Positions 16,049 to 24,764 of a DNA stretch of 64,000 nt are shown one piece after another. Origin of the DNA: Alkalicoccobacillus gibsonii (lineage in GTDB: Bacteria; Bacillota; Bacilli; Bacillales; Bacillaceae_D); assembly GCF_016798245.1 (NCBI RefSeq), contig NZ_JAEUZA010000001.1, forward strand, positions 356,221 through 420,220. Direction: 5' to 3'. The notes under the pieces were generated by a model. It was not told the DNA's origin. It did no database searches and saw only the letters and a list, made by a program, of their open reading frames with translations. The position numbers were made by a program, and so were the translations under genes. Each line of letters starts with the position of its first letter. Positions within the stretch are counted from its first letter, which is position 1.

Positions 16049-16939
16049 TTATGCATCTTTATTATAGTGGAGCTTAGCAACAGCATCATGCTGGTGAATG
16101 GATTCTTCGTTTCTGCAATGAATCGTGAACTCACGCACTTCTTCATGTTCATATAAATCAGCTGCTACAAGTCGCGCCAAGTCTTCAACAAAGCGAGGAT
16201 TTTCATACGCTCGTTCTGTAACGGCTTTTTCATCAGGACGTTTCAGAACAGGGTATAGAATTGAGCTAGCATTGGATTCAGCTGCTTCAACTAAAGCCGT
16301 TTTCCAATCCGTTTGTGAATCCTCTGTGGTACGAATAGACATTGTGACAAAACTACGTTGGTTATGAGCGCTATACTCACTAATTTCCTTTGAGCAAGGG
16401 CATAGTGTGGTCACAGCTGCTTCAAGACTAATCTCTGTTTGATAACCAGTGGCTTCATCAAATTCAACTTTGTACGTCAACTCAGCGTGAGCTAGTCCTT
16501 CTTTATCTGTCTCTGGCGCTTTTTTTACAAAGAACCATGGAAAAGTAACTTCAATTTGCGCTCCTGTTTGATTCATTTCACGAGCGAGGATCGCTGCCAA
16601 CTCACGAAGTGTTTCAGGCGATAGAAGGTGTACCTGGTAAAAGGAATGTAATTGCTCCGTTAAACGACTCATGTTAATTCCTTTATAATCGGCTCCTAAA
16701 TTTGTCGTCAAACGAAACTCTGCTGTTGCTGTTTGCGTTTCTGGTGCCCAGACCGATTCAACCATCACAGGATATTTCACTTTCGAAATACCTACCTGTT
16801 GGATTGGGAAGAAGTAGTCTGAAGGTTTGTTTTGTAAATCAGGCATGTCTTCCTTCTTTTTTGGTTTTGTACCCTCTATTGGTTCAACTGAGCCAAACAT
16901 ACGATGCCGCTCAGCTTTTGGTGGTAATACACGTGTCAT
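16049..16939 (-). CDS. folE2: GTP cyclohydrolase I type IB
   Basis: This 296-residue enzyme of the FolE2 (FolEB) family converts GTP to 7,8-dihydroneopterin triphosphate for folate. The metal-ligand Cys lies in TTLCPCSKEISEYSAHNQRS, typical of the family, with flanking TEFRLTTNLG-like strands. FolE2 can work with metals other than zinc and is often induced under zinc starvation by Zur; I see no convincing Zur box upstream. The start ATG follows CCGGAGTG. Confidence 0.93.
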   Translation of the reverse strand: MTRVLPPKAERHRMFGSVEPIEGTKPKKKEDMPDLQNKPSDYFFPIQQVGISKVKYPVMVESVWAPETQTATAEFRLTTNLGADYKGINMSRLTEQLHSFYQVHLLSPETLRELAAILAREMNQTGAQIEVTFPWFFVKKAPETDKEGLAHAELTYKVEFDEATGYQTEISLEAAVTTLCPCSKEISEYSAHNQRSFVTMSIRTTEDSQTDWKTALVEAAESNASSILYPVLKRPDEKAVTERAYENPRFVEDLARLVAADLYEHEEVREFTIHCRNEESIHQHDAVAKLHYNKDA

Positions 16940-17147
16940 CTGCGTTCACTCCGGTCTCTCTAATTTTCCAAGTGTGCTTGGTCTCTATTTAACGTACTTG
17001 TATTTTACAACAACTAAAGGAAGACAAACAACAAAATACGATTGGAATCGATACAATTCTAAAATTTTCCTAAATTAAAGCGAAAACAGCTATTTATTTT
17101 TAAAAGTCAATGTAAAATAAATCTTAGATTGAGGAGGGATGTATGAA

Positions 17148-17723
17148 TTGAAACGAAAACTAGTTCTTGGCTGGAGCCTCTTATTACTAGCACTTACTGC
17201 CTGTCAGCCTGCAACTGCAGAAGTTGAACAAAATGAAATAAAACCAAAACAGCTCACAGAAAATGAATATACGTTATTAGAAGCAATTACAGACTACGGT
17301 GTGTGGATAGATGTAGGCCAATTAGATCAAAGCAAGCAAGTAAAAATTGGGATGGACTATTATATAGATGGTGAACGTGTGGAAGAAGGATTTGAGATGA
17401 TGCCTGATCCTAATCTTTCAATTCATTCCGTTCTTATTGCTCTTAATATCAATGGAGAGAATAATGATCAGTTAGATGGAATCGTTCAAGTGAACGACGA
17501 AGAAGGAATGGTTCGCACTAATTTTAATCGTTCATTACCAGCGTTTGAACATATGGGACACGCAAGCCTGGAGTTGTATGGAGAAGGGGCGGTGGTTCAG
17601 GAGAAGAAAACATATGTTGGATCGTTTCAAATAGGAGAGGACATTACTCCAATTGAATTAGAAGACATCGCATCTATGCAAAGTCCTGGTCACTTACTTG
17701 CGTTTTACATTAAATATGAGTAA
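17148..17723 (+). CDS. lipoprotein of unknown function (first of tandem pair)
   Basis: A signal peptide with lipobox LTAC (Cys about residue 19) predicts an outer-face lipid-anchored protein of 191 residues. A TTG at 17148 lies 9 nt after GGAGGG; an ATG at 17139 directly touches the SD and is unlikely. The mature part begins with LTENEYTLLEAITDYGVWID and parallels LTDNEELLFDSIG in the next gene, so the two are diverged tandem paralogues. No catalytic motif was recognised. Confidence 0.75.
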   Translation: MKRKLVLGWSLLLLALTACQPATAEVEQNEIKPKQLTENEYTLLEAITDYGVWIDVGQLDQSKQVKIGMDYYIDGERVEEGFEMMPDPNLSIHSVLIALNINGENNDQLDGIVQVNDEEGMVRTNFNRSLPAFEHMGHASLELYGEGAVVQEKKTYVGSFQIGEDITPIELEDIASMQSPGHLLAFYIKYE

Positions 17724-17735
17724 AGGAGTACACAG

Positions 17736-18365
17736 TTGAAGCCATCCATTCATTTAATTCAAATGTTTATTTTAGGCACACTTCTAGTTGGATGTTCACA
17801 AGAGTCGGAATTAACGATTAAAGAGGCAGAATTAACCGATAATGAAGAACTGTTATTTGATTCGATCGGAAAAGAAACCTATTTATTTGATCTAGAAGGT
17901 GAACTTATAAAGGGAAAGGCAATGAGTATTGGTGTAGAGGAATATGACTATGGGGAATTAAAAGATGATCGAAGCTTCTTATCTCTTGGGAAAAATGCTG
18001 ATGATGAGGAAGCACAAGTCGAGAAATACAAAAAACTATTTATTATGTTAAATGAAAACACTGATGCTGAGATGTCAGTGGATGTAAGAGTAACCTCTGA
18101 GAATGGTTTTTTCTCTTTAACCGCAGCTGAGCTAGGGACAATAGATGTTGAGGAAAAAGCTTATGCATCCGATGAGATCATTGGAGAAGAAGCAGTCAAT
18201 CTGATGGATGATAATGGTGAAGATAAAAGAACATATATTGCACATTTGGCCATTAGTCCTGATGGGACCTTAAGAAGCTTCGACATTGAACACGCTACTC
18301 AATCAAATGATGATTATGAATTTCTATACCTTTTTTATGTTGAAACTCATGATTTTGAAGAATAA
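17736..18365 (+). CDS. lipoprotein of unknown function (second of tandem pair)
   Basis: A 209-residue lipoprotein (lipobox LVGC) that is strongly acidic. It starts at a TTG preceded by AAAGGAG, 12 nt after the previous stop, so it is co-transcribed. It shares the early LT(D/E)NE motif, a DYGE-type turn and the C-terminal layout with its neighbour. The function is unknown. Folding in the extracytoplasmic space is inferred. Confidence 0.75.
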   Translation: MKPSIHLIQMFILGTLLVGCSQESELTIKEAELTDNEELLFDSIGKETYLFDLEGELIKGKAMSIGVEEYDYGELKDDRSFLSLGKNADDEEAQVEKYKKLFIMLNENTDAEMSVDVRVTSENGFFSLTAAELGTIDVEEKAYASDEIIGEEAVNLMDDNGEDKRTYIAHLAISPDGTLRSFDIEHATQSNDDYEFLYLFYVETHDFEE

Positions 18366-18460
18366 CAGTCTTTCATACAGTAACAATACCTTACATGTAG
18401 CTAAAGCCCTCTAACGCTTTCAAAACAGCTCTCCTTGCTTTCTATATAGCCTTAGCATCT

Positions 18461-18489
18461 TTGCGGAAAGTGCATAACTATGCTATATT
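18461..18489 (+). promoter_or_regulatory. promoter of the aspartokinase gene
   Basis: TTGCGG (18461-18466) and TATATT (18484-18489) are separated by 17 nt. No lysine riboswitch or T-box is visible in the 55-nt leader. Confidence 0.6.
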
Positions 18490-18544
18490 TGGAATGTTGA
18501 GAATACGGAATAGAGAGATAAAAGTTAGGAGCTGGAGAGGGAAT

Positions 18545-19915
18545 ATGAAGGTTGCAAAGTTTGGGGGATCGTCTGTAGCCAGTGCGGAACAAATCCGTAA
18601 AGTTGCAGCAATTATTGCAGAAGATACAGAAAGAAAAATTGTCGTGGTATCAGCTCCGGGAAAACGAGATAAACATGATACAAAAGTAACGGACTTGTTA
18701 ATTGAATTAGGGGAATTAAGTCTTTCCACTGGTAAGGCTGAAGAGCAATTACAAGCCGTACTTGAACGCTATCGTCTAATCGCCGATGATTTAAAGGTTA
18801 ATCGTGATGTCATTAGTGTAATCGAGGCAGACTTGCGCGAGCGTCTTGAATCAAACCGAGATAAACCAGGTGTATTTATGGATGCGATTAAGGCAAGTGG
18901 GGAAGACAATAATGCGAAATTAATCGCAGCCTTCTTAAAAAGCGAGGGTATGAATGCTATTTATTTAAATCCTAAGGATGCAGGGCTACTTGTTAGTGAT
19001 GAGCCTGGAAACGCTCAGGTTTTACCAGAAGCATACGATCATTTAATTAAATTGCGAGATCGTGAAGAAGTCATCGTGTTTCCAGGGTTTTTTGGGTATT
19101 CACCAGAAGGTACACTTGTGACGTTTCCACGCGGAGGCTCAGATATTACAGGTGCCATTTTAGCAGCTGGAACTCAAGCTGAATTATATGAGAACTTCAC
19201 GGATGTGGATTCTGTCTATGCGGCGAATCCGACCGTTGTTGAAAATCCAGTCGAAATTAAACGGATGACATATCGTGAAATGCGCGAGCTTTCTTATGCG
19301 GGATTCTCTGTTTTTCATGATGAAGCCTTAATTCCTGCGTTCCGTAACGGAATTCCTGTGTGTGTGAAAAATACAAACAATCCTTCATCATCTGGAACGA
19401 TGATTATTGCTGAGCGGGAGTACTTCTTTAATCCCGTTATTGGAATTGCTGCTGATGACGGATTCTCTACCATTTATGTACGCAAATACTTAATGAACCG
19501 AGAAGTTGGGTTTGGTCGACGTCTTCTACAAATTCTTGAAGATGAAGGCTTATCATATGAGCACATTCCATCTGGAATTGACGATACGTCCGTTATTTTG
19601 CGTGATCATCAATTAACAGAAGAAATTGAAGGACGAATTATTGGTCGGATTAAGCATGAGCTACATGCGGATGACGTCTACATTGAAAAGGACTTTTCAA
19701 TGGTGATGATTGTTGGCGAAGGGATGCATAATACCGTTGGGGTATCAGCTCGTGCAACTCAAGCGCTTGCCCGCGCTGGAGTGAACATTGAAATGATTAA
19801 CCAAGGTTCATCTGAGGTTAGTTTAGTGCTAGGTATTCATCAAGAAGATTCTGATCGCACGGTGAAGGCACTTTATGAAGAATTTTTCGGTGCGTCCGAT
19901 GGCACGATCCAGTAG
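18545..19915 (+). CDS. aspartate kinase (class III, YclM-like)
   Basis: This 456-residue protein starts with KFGGSSVASAEQIRKV, the nucleotide-binding KFGGTS-type motif, followed by GRGGSD-like FPRGGSDITGA. Two ACT domains are at the C-terminus (about 310-456, GEGMHNTVGVSARATQAL). It phosphorylates L-aspartate, opening lysine, threonine and methionine synthesis. Length and sequence fit B. subtilis aspartokinase III (YclM, 454 aa), which is synergistically inhibited by lysine and threonine. The ATG at 18545 follows GGAGAGGG. Confidence 0.92.
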   Translation: MKVAKFGGSSVASAEQIRKVAAIIAEDTERKIVVVSAPGKRDKHDTKVTDLLIELGELSLSTGKAEEQLQAVLERYRLIADDLKVNRDVISVIEADLRERLESNRDKPGVFMDAIKASGEDNNAKLIAAFLKSEGMNAIYLNPKDAGLLVSDEPGNAQVLPEAYDHLIKLRDREEVIVFPGFFGYSPEGTLVTFPRGGSDITGAILAAGTQAELYENFTDVDSVYAANPTVVENPVEIKRMTYREMRELSYAGFSVFHDEALIPAFRNGIPVCVKNTNNPSSSGTMIIAEREYFFNPVIGIAADDGFSTIYVRKYLMNREVGFGRRLLQILEDEGLSYEHIPSGIDDTSVILRDHQLTEEIEGRIIGRIKHELHADDVYIEKDFSMVMIVGEGMHNTVGVSARATQALARAGVNIEMINQGSSEVSLVLGIHQEDSDRTVKALYEEFFGASDGTIQ

Positions 19916-19926
19916 TGTGATGTAGA

Positions 19927-20039
19927 GAAGAGGCTGGGGCATAACTCAAAATGAACGAGAAAATGGCGATATCTCCACGAGCGAATCATTCGTCATTCGT
20001 GTTTTACTATCTATATTAATGTTATGTCTCGTCCTCTTC
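19927..20039. repeat. MITE-like intergenic repeat, copy B (degenerate)
   Basis: This 113-bp element has terminal inverted repeats GAAGAGGCTGGGGCATAAC (left) and GAAGAGGACGAGACATAAC (right, complement), 15 of 19 identical. The ends match those of copy A. Its core is shortened and keeps only a GCGAATCATTCG remnant of the hairpin. It lies between convergent aspartokinase and sodium-channel genes. Confidence 0.65.
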
Positions 20040-20049
20040 AATATAGTTA

Positions 20050-20087
20050 AAATAAACCCAGGTCTATAATCAGACCTGGGTTTATTT
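20050..20087. terminator. bidirectional terminator downstream of the sodium channel
   Basis: A perfect 16-bp stem, AAATAAACCCAGGTCT with its complement, encloses a 6-nt loop. Confidence 0.9.
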
Positions 20088-20883
20088 ATGACCTATCTTT
20101 TAACAAACGCTTAATCTCATCAAGCTCTTGCTTTAATTCAGCCATTGTTGGCTGCTCTCCATTTGTCTTCTTCTCATCATCTTCGTTCGCTTTTTCTACG
20201 TTGTTTACGATGACACCAATAAACAAGTTAAAGATGATAAATGTACCGAGTAACACGAATGAGATAAAGTAGATCCAAGACCACTTGTAGATTTCGAGAA
20301 TGGAAGACATAATTCCGCTTGCCCATGAATCCAACGTGACAATTTGGAATAAAGTCATTAGTGAGACGGGTAAGCTTCCAAAATACTCTGGAGCAACTGA
20401 TGAAAACAGCATCGTACCAATGACCGCGTAGATATAAAAGAAAATAGACATTAATATAAAGATATTTCCCATCGACGGAATGGTCAGAATTAACGCATCA
20501 ACCAAGCGCCGGAGGGAAGGGATGACGGAAATGGCCCGCAGTACCCTTAGTACACGAAGAATCCTCAAAACCGTTACAAAATGTGCTCCTGCAAATAAGT
20601 GCCCCATCCCTACGATAATAAAGTCAAACCAATTCCATCCTTTTGAGAAGAATGTTTTTGGTGAAACAGCTAAAAAGCGTAAGATAATTTCAAGGGTGAA
20701 TAAATAGAGCAGTGTTTTATCAGCTACCACAAACAGTGATTGATATGATTTGTAAAGAGAAGGGGATGTTTCGATTCCTACAATAATGGCATTTAAAATG
20801 ATTAACGTGATGATCGTTCCAGTAAACCATTTATTTTCAATTAATTGATTTAAACGAGATTGATAGACTTTGAGTGTAGTCAT
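20086..20883 (-). CDS. NaChBac-type voltage-gated sodium channel with TLDSWAS filter
   Basis: This 265-residue, single-domain, six-helix channel forms homotetramers in the cytoplasmic membrane. The S4 voltage sensor shows regularly spaced arginines (RILRVLRVLRAI) followed by SVIPSLRRLVDAL. The pore reads QIVTLDSWASG and the C-terminus ends in a short coiled coil (MAELKQELDEIKRLL). It is closely like NaChBac of B. halodurans and NcbA (NavBP) of B. pseudofirmus, which serve sodium re-entry, pH homeostasis and motility in alkaliphiles. The usual filter is TLESWAS; here the Glu is Asp (codon GAT at 20331-20329). The effect on selectivity is unknown. Confidence 0.93.
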   Translation of the reverse strand: MTTLKVYQSRLNQLIENKWFTGTIITLIILNAIIVGIETSPSLYKSYQSLFVVADKTLLYLFTLEIILRFLAVSPKTFFSKGWNWFDFIIVGMGHLFAGAHFVTVLRILRVLRVLRAISVIPSLRRLVDALILTIPSMGNIFILMSIFFYIYAVIGTMLFSSVAPEYFGSLPVSLMTLFQIVTLDSWASGIMSSILEIYKWSWIYFISFVLLGTFIIFNLFIGVIVNNVEKANEDDEKKTNGEQPTMAELKQELDEIKRLLKDRS

Positions 20884-20982
20884 ATATGTAAAGGGCTCCT
20901 TCTTATCTGTTTCACATCCTTATTTTACTAAAAGTTGGTCTAGAAATATATGCTCAGTTCGTTTTTACTGAATGGAGTGATA

Positions 20983-21020
20983 AAAAAATGCGAAGCTCTT
21001 TATGAGGCTTCGCATTTTTT
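20983..21020. terminator. terminator after proC
   Basis: A perfect 14-bp stem AAAAAATGCGAAGC with its complement has T runs on both strands. It lies 1 nt after the end of the proC stop. Confidence 0.9.
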
Positions 21021-21021
21021 A

Positions 21022-21864
21022 TTAGGATGAATGGTTGGTTGGTGTGTACGCTGAACCAAGCTCTGTTGAGCGTTTGACAGCTTTCCCTATGGCCTTTTGC
21101 AAAATATCCTGTGTCGCATGCGCGGATAATTCACTGATACCGGCTTCCGTTGTACCACCAGGACTCATTACTTCTTTATATAATTCTTTAGGTGTTTTGC
21201 TTGTTTGTTGAAGTCGCTTCCCAACTCCAACAACCGTTTGAGTAATTAACTCTCGCGATTGTTGTTCTGAAAGCCCAGCCTCTTGAGCGGCTTTTTCCAT
21301 TGCTTCCACCATGTAATAAAAGTAAGCAGGGCCACTACCAGCAACACCTGTCACTGCATCCATTTGTGTTTCTTCAACCACGGAAACGGTGCCAATCGCT
21401 TTAAATAATGCTTCAACGGTAAGTAAATCTCCAGCTGTTGCATGTGCACCCGGACAAATAGCAGACGCAGATTCACCAACTTTTGCACTTGTGTTTGGCA
21501 TCGTCCGAATAACTGGATTTGTTGATCCAAGCTCTTCCTCGATGAGTGTGGTAGGAATGCCTGCAATCACAGAAACAATTAATTGCGTACCCTTTACATG
21601 CTCCTTAATATGGGAGATCGCATCGTGCACATTCTTTGGTTTCATCGCTAATACAATAATGTCGGCTTCTTTAATGGCCTTCAAGCGATCAGATTCTGTT
21701 TGTACGGAGTATGTGGTTTTAATATAATCAAGTCGGTCCTGATCCTGCAAATTCGCTACAGTAATCATGCGAGGAGAAACAATTCGACGAGTAATTAATC
21801 CGCCAATAATTGCTTCAGCCATTGAACCGGCACCTAAAAACGTAATCGTCTTATTTATATTCAT
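21022..21864 (-). CDS. proC: pyrroline-5-carboxylate reductase
   Basis: This 280-residue enzyme performs the last step of proline synthesis (NAD(P)H-dependent). The N-terminal Rossmann motif is FLGAGSMAEAIIGGL. The C-terminal dimer domain shows VTGVAGSGPAYFYYMVEAM and MSPGGTTEAGI, the classic family signature. It is the last gene of the minus-strand proB-proA-proC operon, 14 nt after proA. Confidence 0.95.
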   Translation of the reverse strand: MNINKTITFLGAGSMAEAIIGGLITRRIVSPRMITVANLQDQDRLDYIKTTYSVQTESDRLKAIKEADIIVLAMKPKNVHDAISHIKEHVKGTQLIVSVIAGIPTTLIEEELGSTNPVIRTMPNTSAKVGESASAICPGAHATAGDLLTVEALFKAIGTVSVVEETQMDAVTGVAGSGPAYFYYMVEAMEKAAQEAGLSEQQSRELITQTVVGVGKRLQQTSKTPKELYKEVMSPGGTTEAGISELSAHATQDILQKAIGKAVKRSTELGSAYTPTNHSS

Positions 21865-21878
21865 GAGGCAATCATTCC

Positions 21879-23126
21879 TTATGGTTTAATCTGACCTTCT
21901 CCAAAAATCATAAATTTTGTTGATGTTAAAGCTTCCAGTCCCATCGGTCCACGTGCATGAAGCTTTTGTGTGCTTATTCCGATCTCAGCGCCAAATCCAA
22001 ATTCAAAGCCATCTGTAAAACGAGTAGATGCGTTGTGATAGACAGCAGCAGCATCTACGCCGTTTAAGAAATCTTGAACATGCTCTGCTGTTTCACTTAC
22101 GATTGCCTCGGAATGCTTTGTTCCGTACGTACGAATGTGATCCATTGCATCTTCTGTTGAATCAACAAATTTAACTGCTAGCTTTAAATCAAGATATTCC
22201 TCGGCCCAATCATGTTCTTTGGCTATCGTAGCTTGTGAATCCCATTTTAGAAGCTCTTCCTCACCAAACAACTCCACGCCATGCTCATGCAAATCAGTTA
22301 GAAGGGTAGGGAGATGATTGTCTGCCCACTTGCGATGGATAAGCAACGTCTCAGCTGCATTACATACAGAGGGACGCTGTGTTTTGGCGTTAATAGCGAT
22401 GGATCGAGCCATCTCTACATCTGCCGATTCATCAATAAACACGTGACAGTTTCCAACTCCTGTTTCAAGAACAGGAACGGATGCTTTTTCGACCACTGTT
22501 TTAATTAATGATGCGCCACCTCTAGGGATTAGAACATCGAGGTATTCATTTAAAGTAAATAATTCAGAAGCCGCTTCCCGACTGGTATCTTCAATTAATT
22601 GTATGGCTTCCTTAGGAAAACCGACTTGATCGAGTGCTACTTGTAAGCATTGAACAATTTGACGATTCGAATGAATGGCTGTTCTGCTTCCACGTAAGAT
22701 GACAGCATTACCTGTTTTTAAGCAAAGACCCGCTGCGTCTACCGTTACATTAGGGCGCGCCTCATAAATAATACCGATCACACCAAGTGGAACTCGCTTT
22801 TTTTCAATACGTAATCCATTTGGGCGATCAATTGTTTGAATGGTATCTCCAATCGGATCTGCAAGTTCAGCTACTTGTCTAAGTCCGTCTGCCATATCAC
22901 GAATTCGAGAATCAGTTAATGTGAGTCGATCGAGTAAGGTTTTGGTTTGACCAGCAGTTCGCCCGTTCTCTACGTCTACCGAATTTGCTGAAAGAATTGC
23001 ATCACTATCTGATTCAAGTGCGGTGGCCATCACCTGTAATGCTTCGTTTTTTTGTATTGTAGAAAGACTTGCTAATTGATACGTGATTTCCTTTGCGCGT
23101 TTAGCTTTCCCTATGATTTCACTCAT
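21879..23126 (-). CDS. proA: glutamate-5-semialdehyde dehydrogenase (gamma-glutamyl phosphate reductase)
   Basis: This 415-residue ProA shows GVIGIIYEARPNVTVDAAGL and the cysteine region KTQRPSVCNAAETLL with the catalytic Cys. It reduces gamma-glutamyl phosphate to glutamate semialdehyde. It overlaps proB by 8 nt, so the unstable phosphate can be passed between closely coupled products. Confidence 0.96.
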   Translation of the reverse strand: MSEIIGKAKRAKEITYQLASLSTIQKNEALQVMATALESDSDAILSANSVDVENGRTAGQTKTLLDRLTLTDSRIRDMADGLRQVAELADPIGDTIQTIDRPNGLRIEKKRVPLGVIGIIYEARPNVTVDAAGLCLKTGNAVILRGSRTAIHSNRQIVQCLQVALDQVGFPKEAIQLIEDTSREAASELFTLNEYLDVLIPRGGASLIKTVVEKASVPVLETGVGNCHVFIDESADVEMARSIAINAKTQRPSVCNAAETLLIHRKWADNHLPTLLTDLHEHGVELFGEEELLKWDSQATIAKEHDWAEEYLDLKLAVKFVDSTEDAMDHIRTYGTKHSEAIVSETAEHVQDFLNGVDAAAVYHNASTRFTDGFEFGFGAEIGISTQKLHARGPMGLEALTSTKFMIFGEGQIKP

Positions 23127-24252
23127 GATGACACGACTCCTTCCGATTTGAAGCTACCCATTGATCACGATGGATAATTTCTTTTCTTGTTTTTTTAGTG
23201 ATTTCTTGCGCACGTGCGCTATCTAGTCCAAGTACTTGTGAAAGCTCATGAGAAGATACATTTGTTCGTCCTTTACCAAGAACAGTGCCTTGCTGATTAT
23301 AGACGTGGATGACCTCATCTGAAGAGAAGGTACCATGCACGGAAAGAACACCAGCTGGCAAAAGACTTTTCCCTTTTATAAGTAGAGCTTGCTCGGCACC
23401 CTGATCAATGACAATGGAGCCATTGGCATGCGAATGCAAGGAGATCCATTGCTTCGATGTAGGCATAACGGATTGATTGGAGAAGTCACCTAGATACGTG
23501 CCATCTCCGTTCCCATTAAGAATCGTCAGCAGCTTTTTGTGACCCAAGCCTTTTCCAATAAACGTGTTAACTCCTAAAGAGAGGGCAGTTTGTGCTGCTG
23601 CAATCTTAGATTTCATCCCACCAGTACCTACCGTTGTTCCAGATTCACCCGACAAACTCAGAAGTTCTCCGGTGACCTCTGGCAGATAGTCAAACCTTGT
23701 TGCGTTAGGATTCTTATTTGGATTATCTGAATAAATCCCATTTACATCCGTTAATATGATCAACATGTCTGCATGAACAAAACCTGCAACAAGTGCTGAG
23801 AGCATATCGTTGTCACCAAAAGTAAGTTCCTCAACACTGGTTGAGTCATTTTCATTAATGATCGGAATACAGCCCCTCTTTAACAATTCTGTAATCGTTC
23901 GATTGGCATTACCGAACCTGGCGTGATCGGAAAAATCATCACGTGTAAGTAACAACTGAGCGGGGGTCAACCCATATGGTGCAAACTGTTCGGTGTACCC
24001 TTGCATTAAAAGTCCTTGCCCAACGGCTGCAGCTGCTTGTTTTCCTGATAAGGTCACGGGTCGGACCGGGTAGCCAAGTGACGGGAAACCTGCTGCGACA
24101 GCACCTGATGAGATAAGAATGACATCATGGCCCGCGTTTTTTAATGCAGCAAGCGCTCCTACATGCTCTGTCAGTTTCAGAATACTGAGTGAGCCATTTG
24201 TTTCAGTTAATGAACTACTACCAATCTTTACAACGATTCGTTGCCGACCCAT
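23119..24252 (-). CDS. proB: glutamate 5-kinase
   Basis: This 377-residue protein has an amino-acid kinase domain (VVKIGSSSLTE, SSGAVAAG, NENDSTSVEELTFGDND) followed by a C-terminal PUA domain (about 290-370). It phosphorylates glutamate, the committed and usually proline-inhibited step. The start ATG has AGAGGG 8 nt upstream. The leader carries a proline T-box, which places the operon under tRNA-Pro charging rather than constitutive or osmotic control. Confidence 0.96.
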   Translation of the reverse strand: MGRQRIVVKIGSSSLTETNGSLSILKLTEHVGALAALKNAGHDVILISSGAVAAGFPSLGYPVRPVTLSGKQAAAAVGQGLLMQGYTEQFAPYGLTPAQLLLTRDDFSDHARFGNANRTITELLKRGCIPIINENDSTSVEELTFGDNDMLSALVAGFVHADMLIILTDVNGIYSDNPNKNPNATRFDYLPEVTGELLSLSGESGTTVGTGGMKSKIAAAQTALSLGVNTFIGKGLGHKKLLTILNGNGDGTYLGDFSNQSVMPTSKQWISLHSHANGSIVIDQGAEQALLIKGKSLLPAGVLSVHGTFSSDEVIHVYNQQGTVLGKGRTNVSSHELSQVLGLDSARAQEITKKTRKEIIHRDQWVASNRKESCHHE

Positions 24253-24261
24253 GATTAATCC

Positions 24262-24512
24262 CTCTTTCTAATTAAAAATAAAAAACACTCCTGTCCTCAT
24301 AAAAAGGACGGAGTGTTATCCGCGGTACCACCTTGTTTGACATGTATCATGTCCACTTTAGCTCTTGTAACGTAAGAGTGACGTCCATGTTTAAATGGAT
24401 GCTCAAAGGCAGGTTCTCCTAAGGAAGCGGTGATGGGTCTTTCAGCCGGTGAACCCACTCTCTAATCACGTTCATTAGAATACTAATCCTTCTCTATGCA
24501 ATGTCATATAAT
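24262..24512 (-). ncRNA. T-box leader, proline specific
   Basis: The minus strand contains the T-box sequence AAGGTGGTACCGCGG (24334-24320), followed by a terminator stem (AACACTCC/GGAGTGTT, 24318-24275) with T tract. Upstream, the specifier region reads GGAGAACCTGCC; the CCT at 24413-24411 is a proline codon. This matches the downstream proBAC genes. Uncharged tRNA-Pro would pair and favour antitermination. Confidence 0.92.
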
Positions 24513-24518
24513 GTGCTA

Positions 24519-24547
24519 AGTATAATTCGGCGCTTTAAAGAAGTCAA
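24519..24547 (-). promoter_or_regulatory. promoter of the proBAC T-box leader
   Basis: Minus strand: TTGACT (24547-24542), 17-nt spacer, TATACT (24524-24519). Confidence 0.8.
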
Positions 24548-24574
24548 GTGGGCAAATGTGTATTTTTTATTTAG

Positions 24575-24602
24575 TTGGATTATTCTGATTAATAGGTATA
24601 AA
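24575..24602 (+). promoter_or_regulatory. possible asnB promoter
   Basis: TTGGAT (24575-24580), 16-nt spacer, TATAAA (24597-24602). It implies a leader of about 155 nt in which I recognise no riboswitch. Confidence 0.45.
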
Positions 24603-24764
24603 CACTCAAAAACCGCTATGTAAAAGGGTTCTAGGCGATTCAATCATATCTAGGTAAATTCAGATGACACTCTTGCCTAAGCCACTGAATAGCATAGGTT
24701 ATGTACAAACGAAGTGCACAAGAGCGGAATGGTAATTAAAGAACCCAAAAGGGGCTGATTATGG

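Noticed and set aside
16940-17138. Zur box expected in front of folE2
   Set aside because: No 7-1-7 or 9-1-9 inverted repeat resembling the Bacillus Zur site could be found in this gap.
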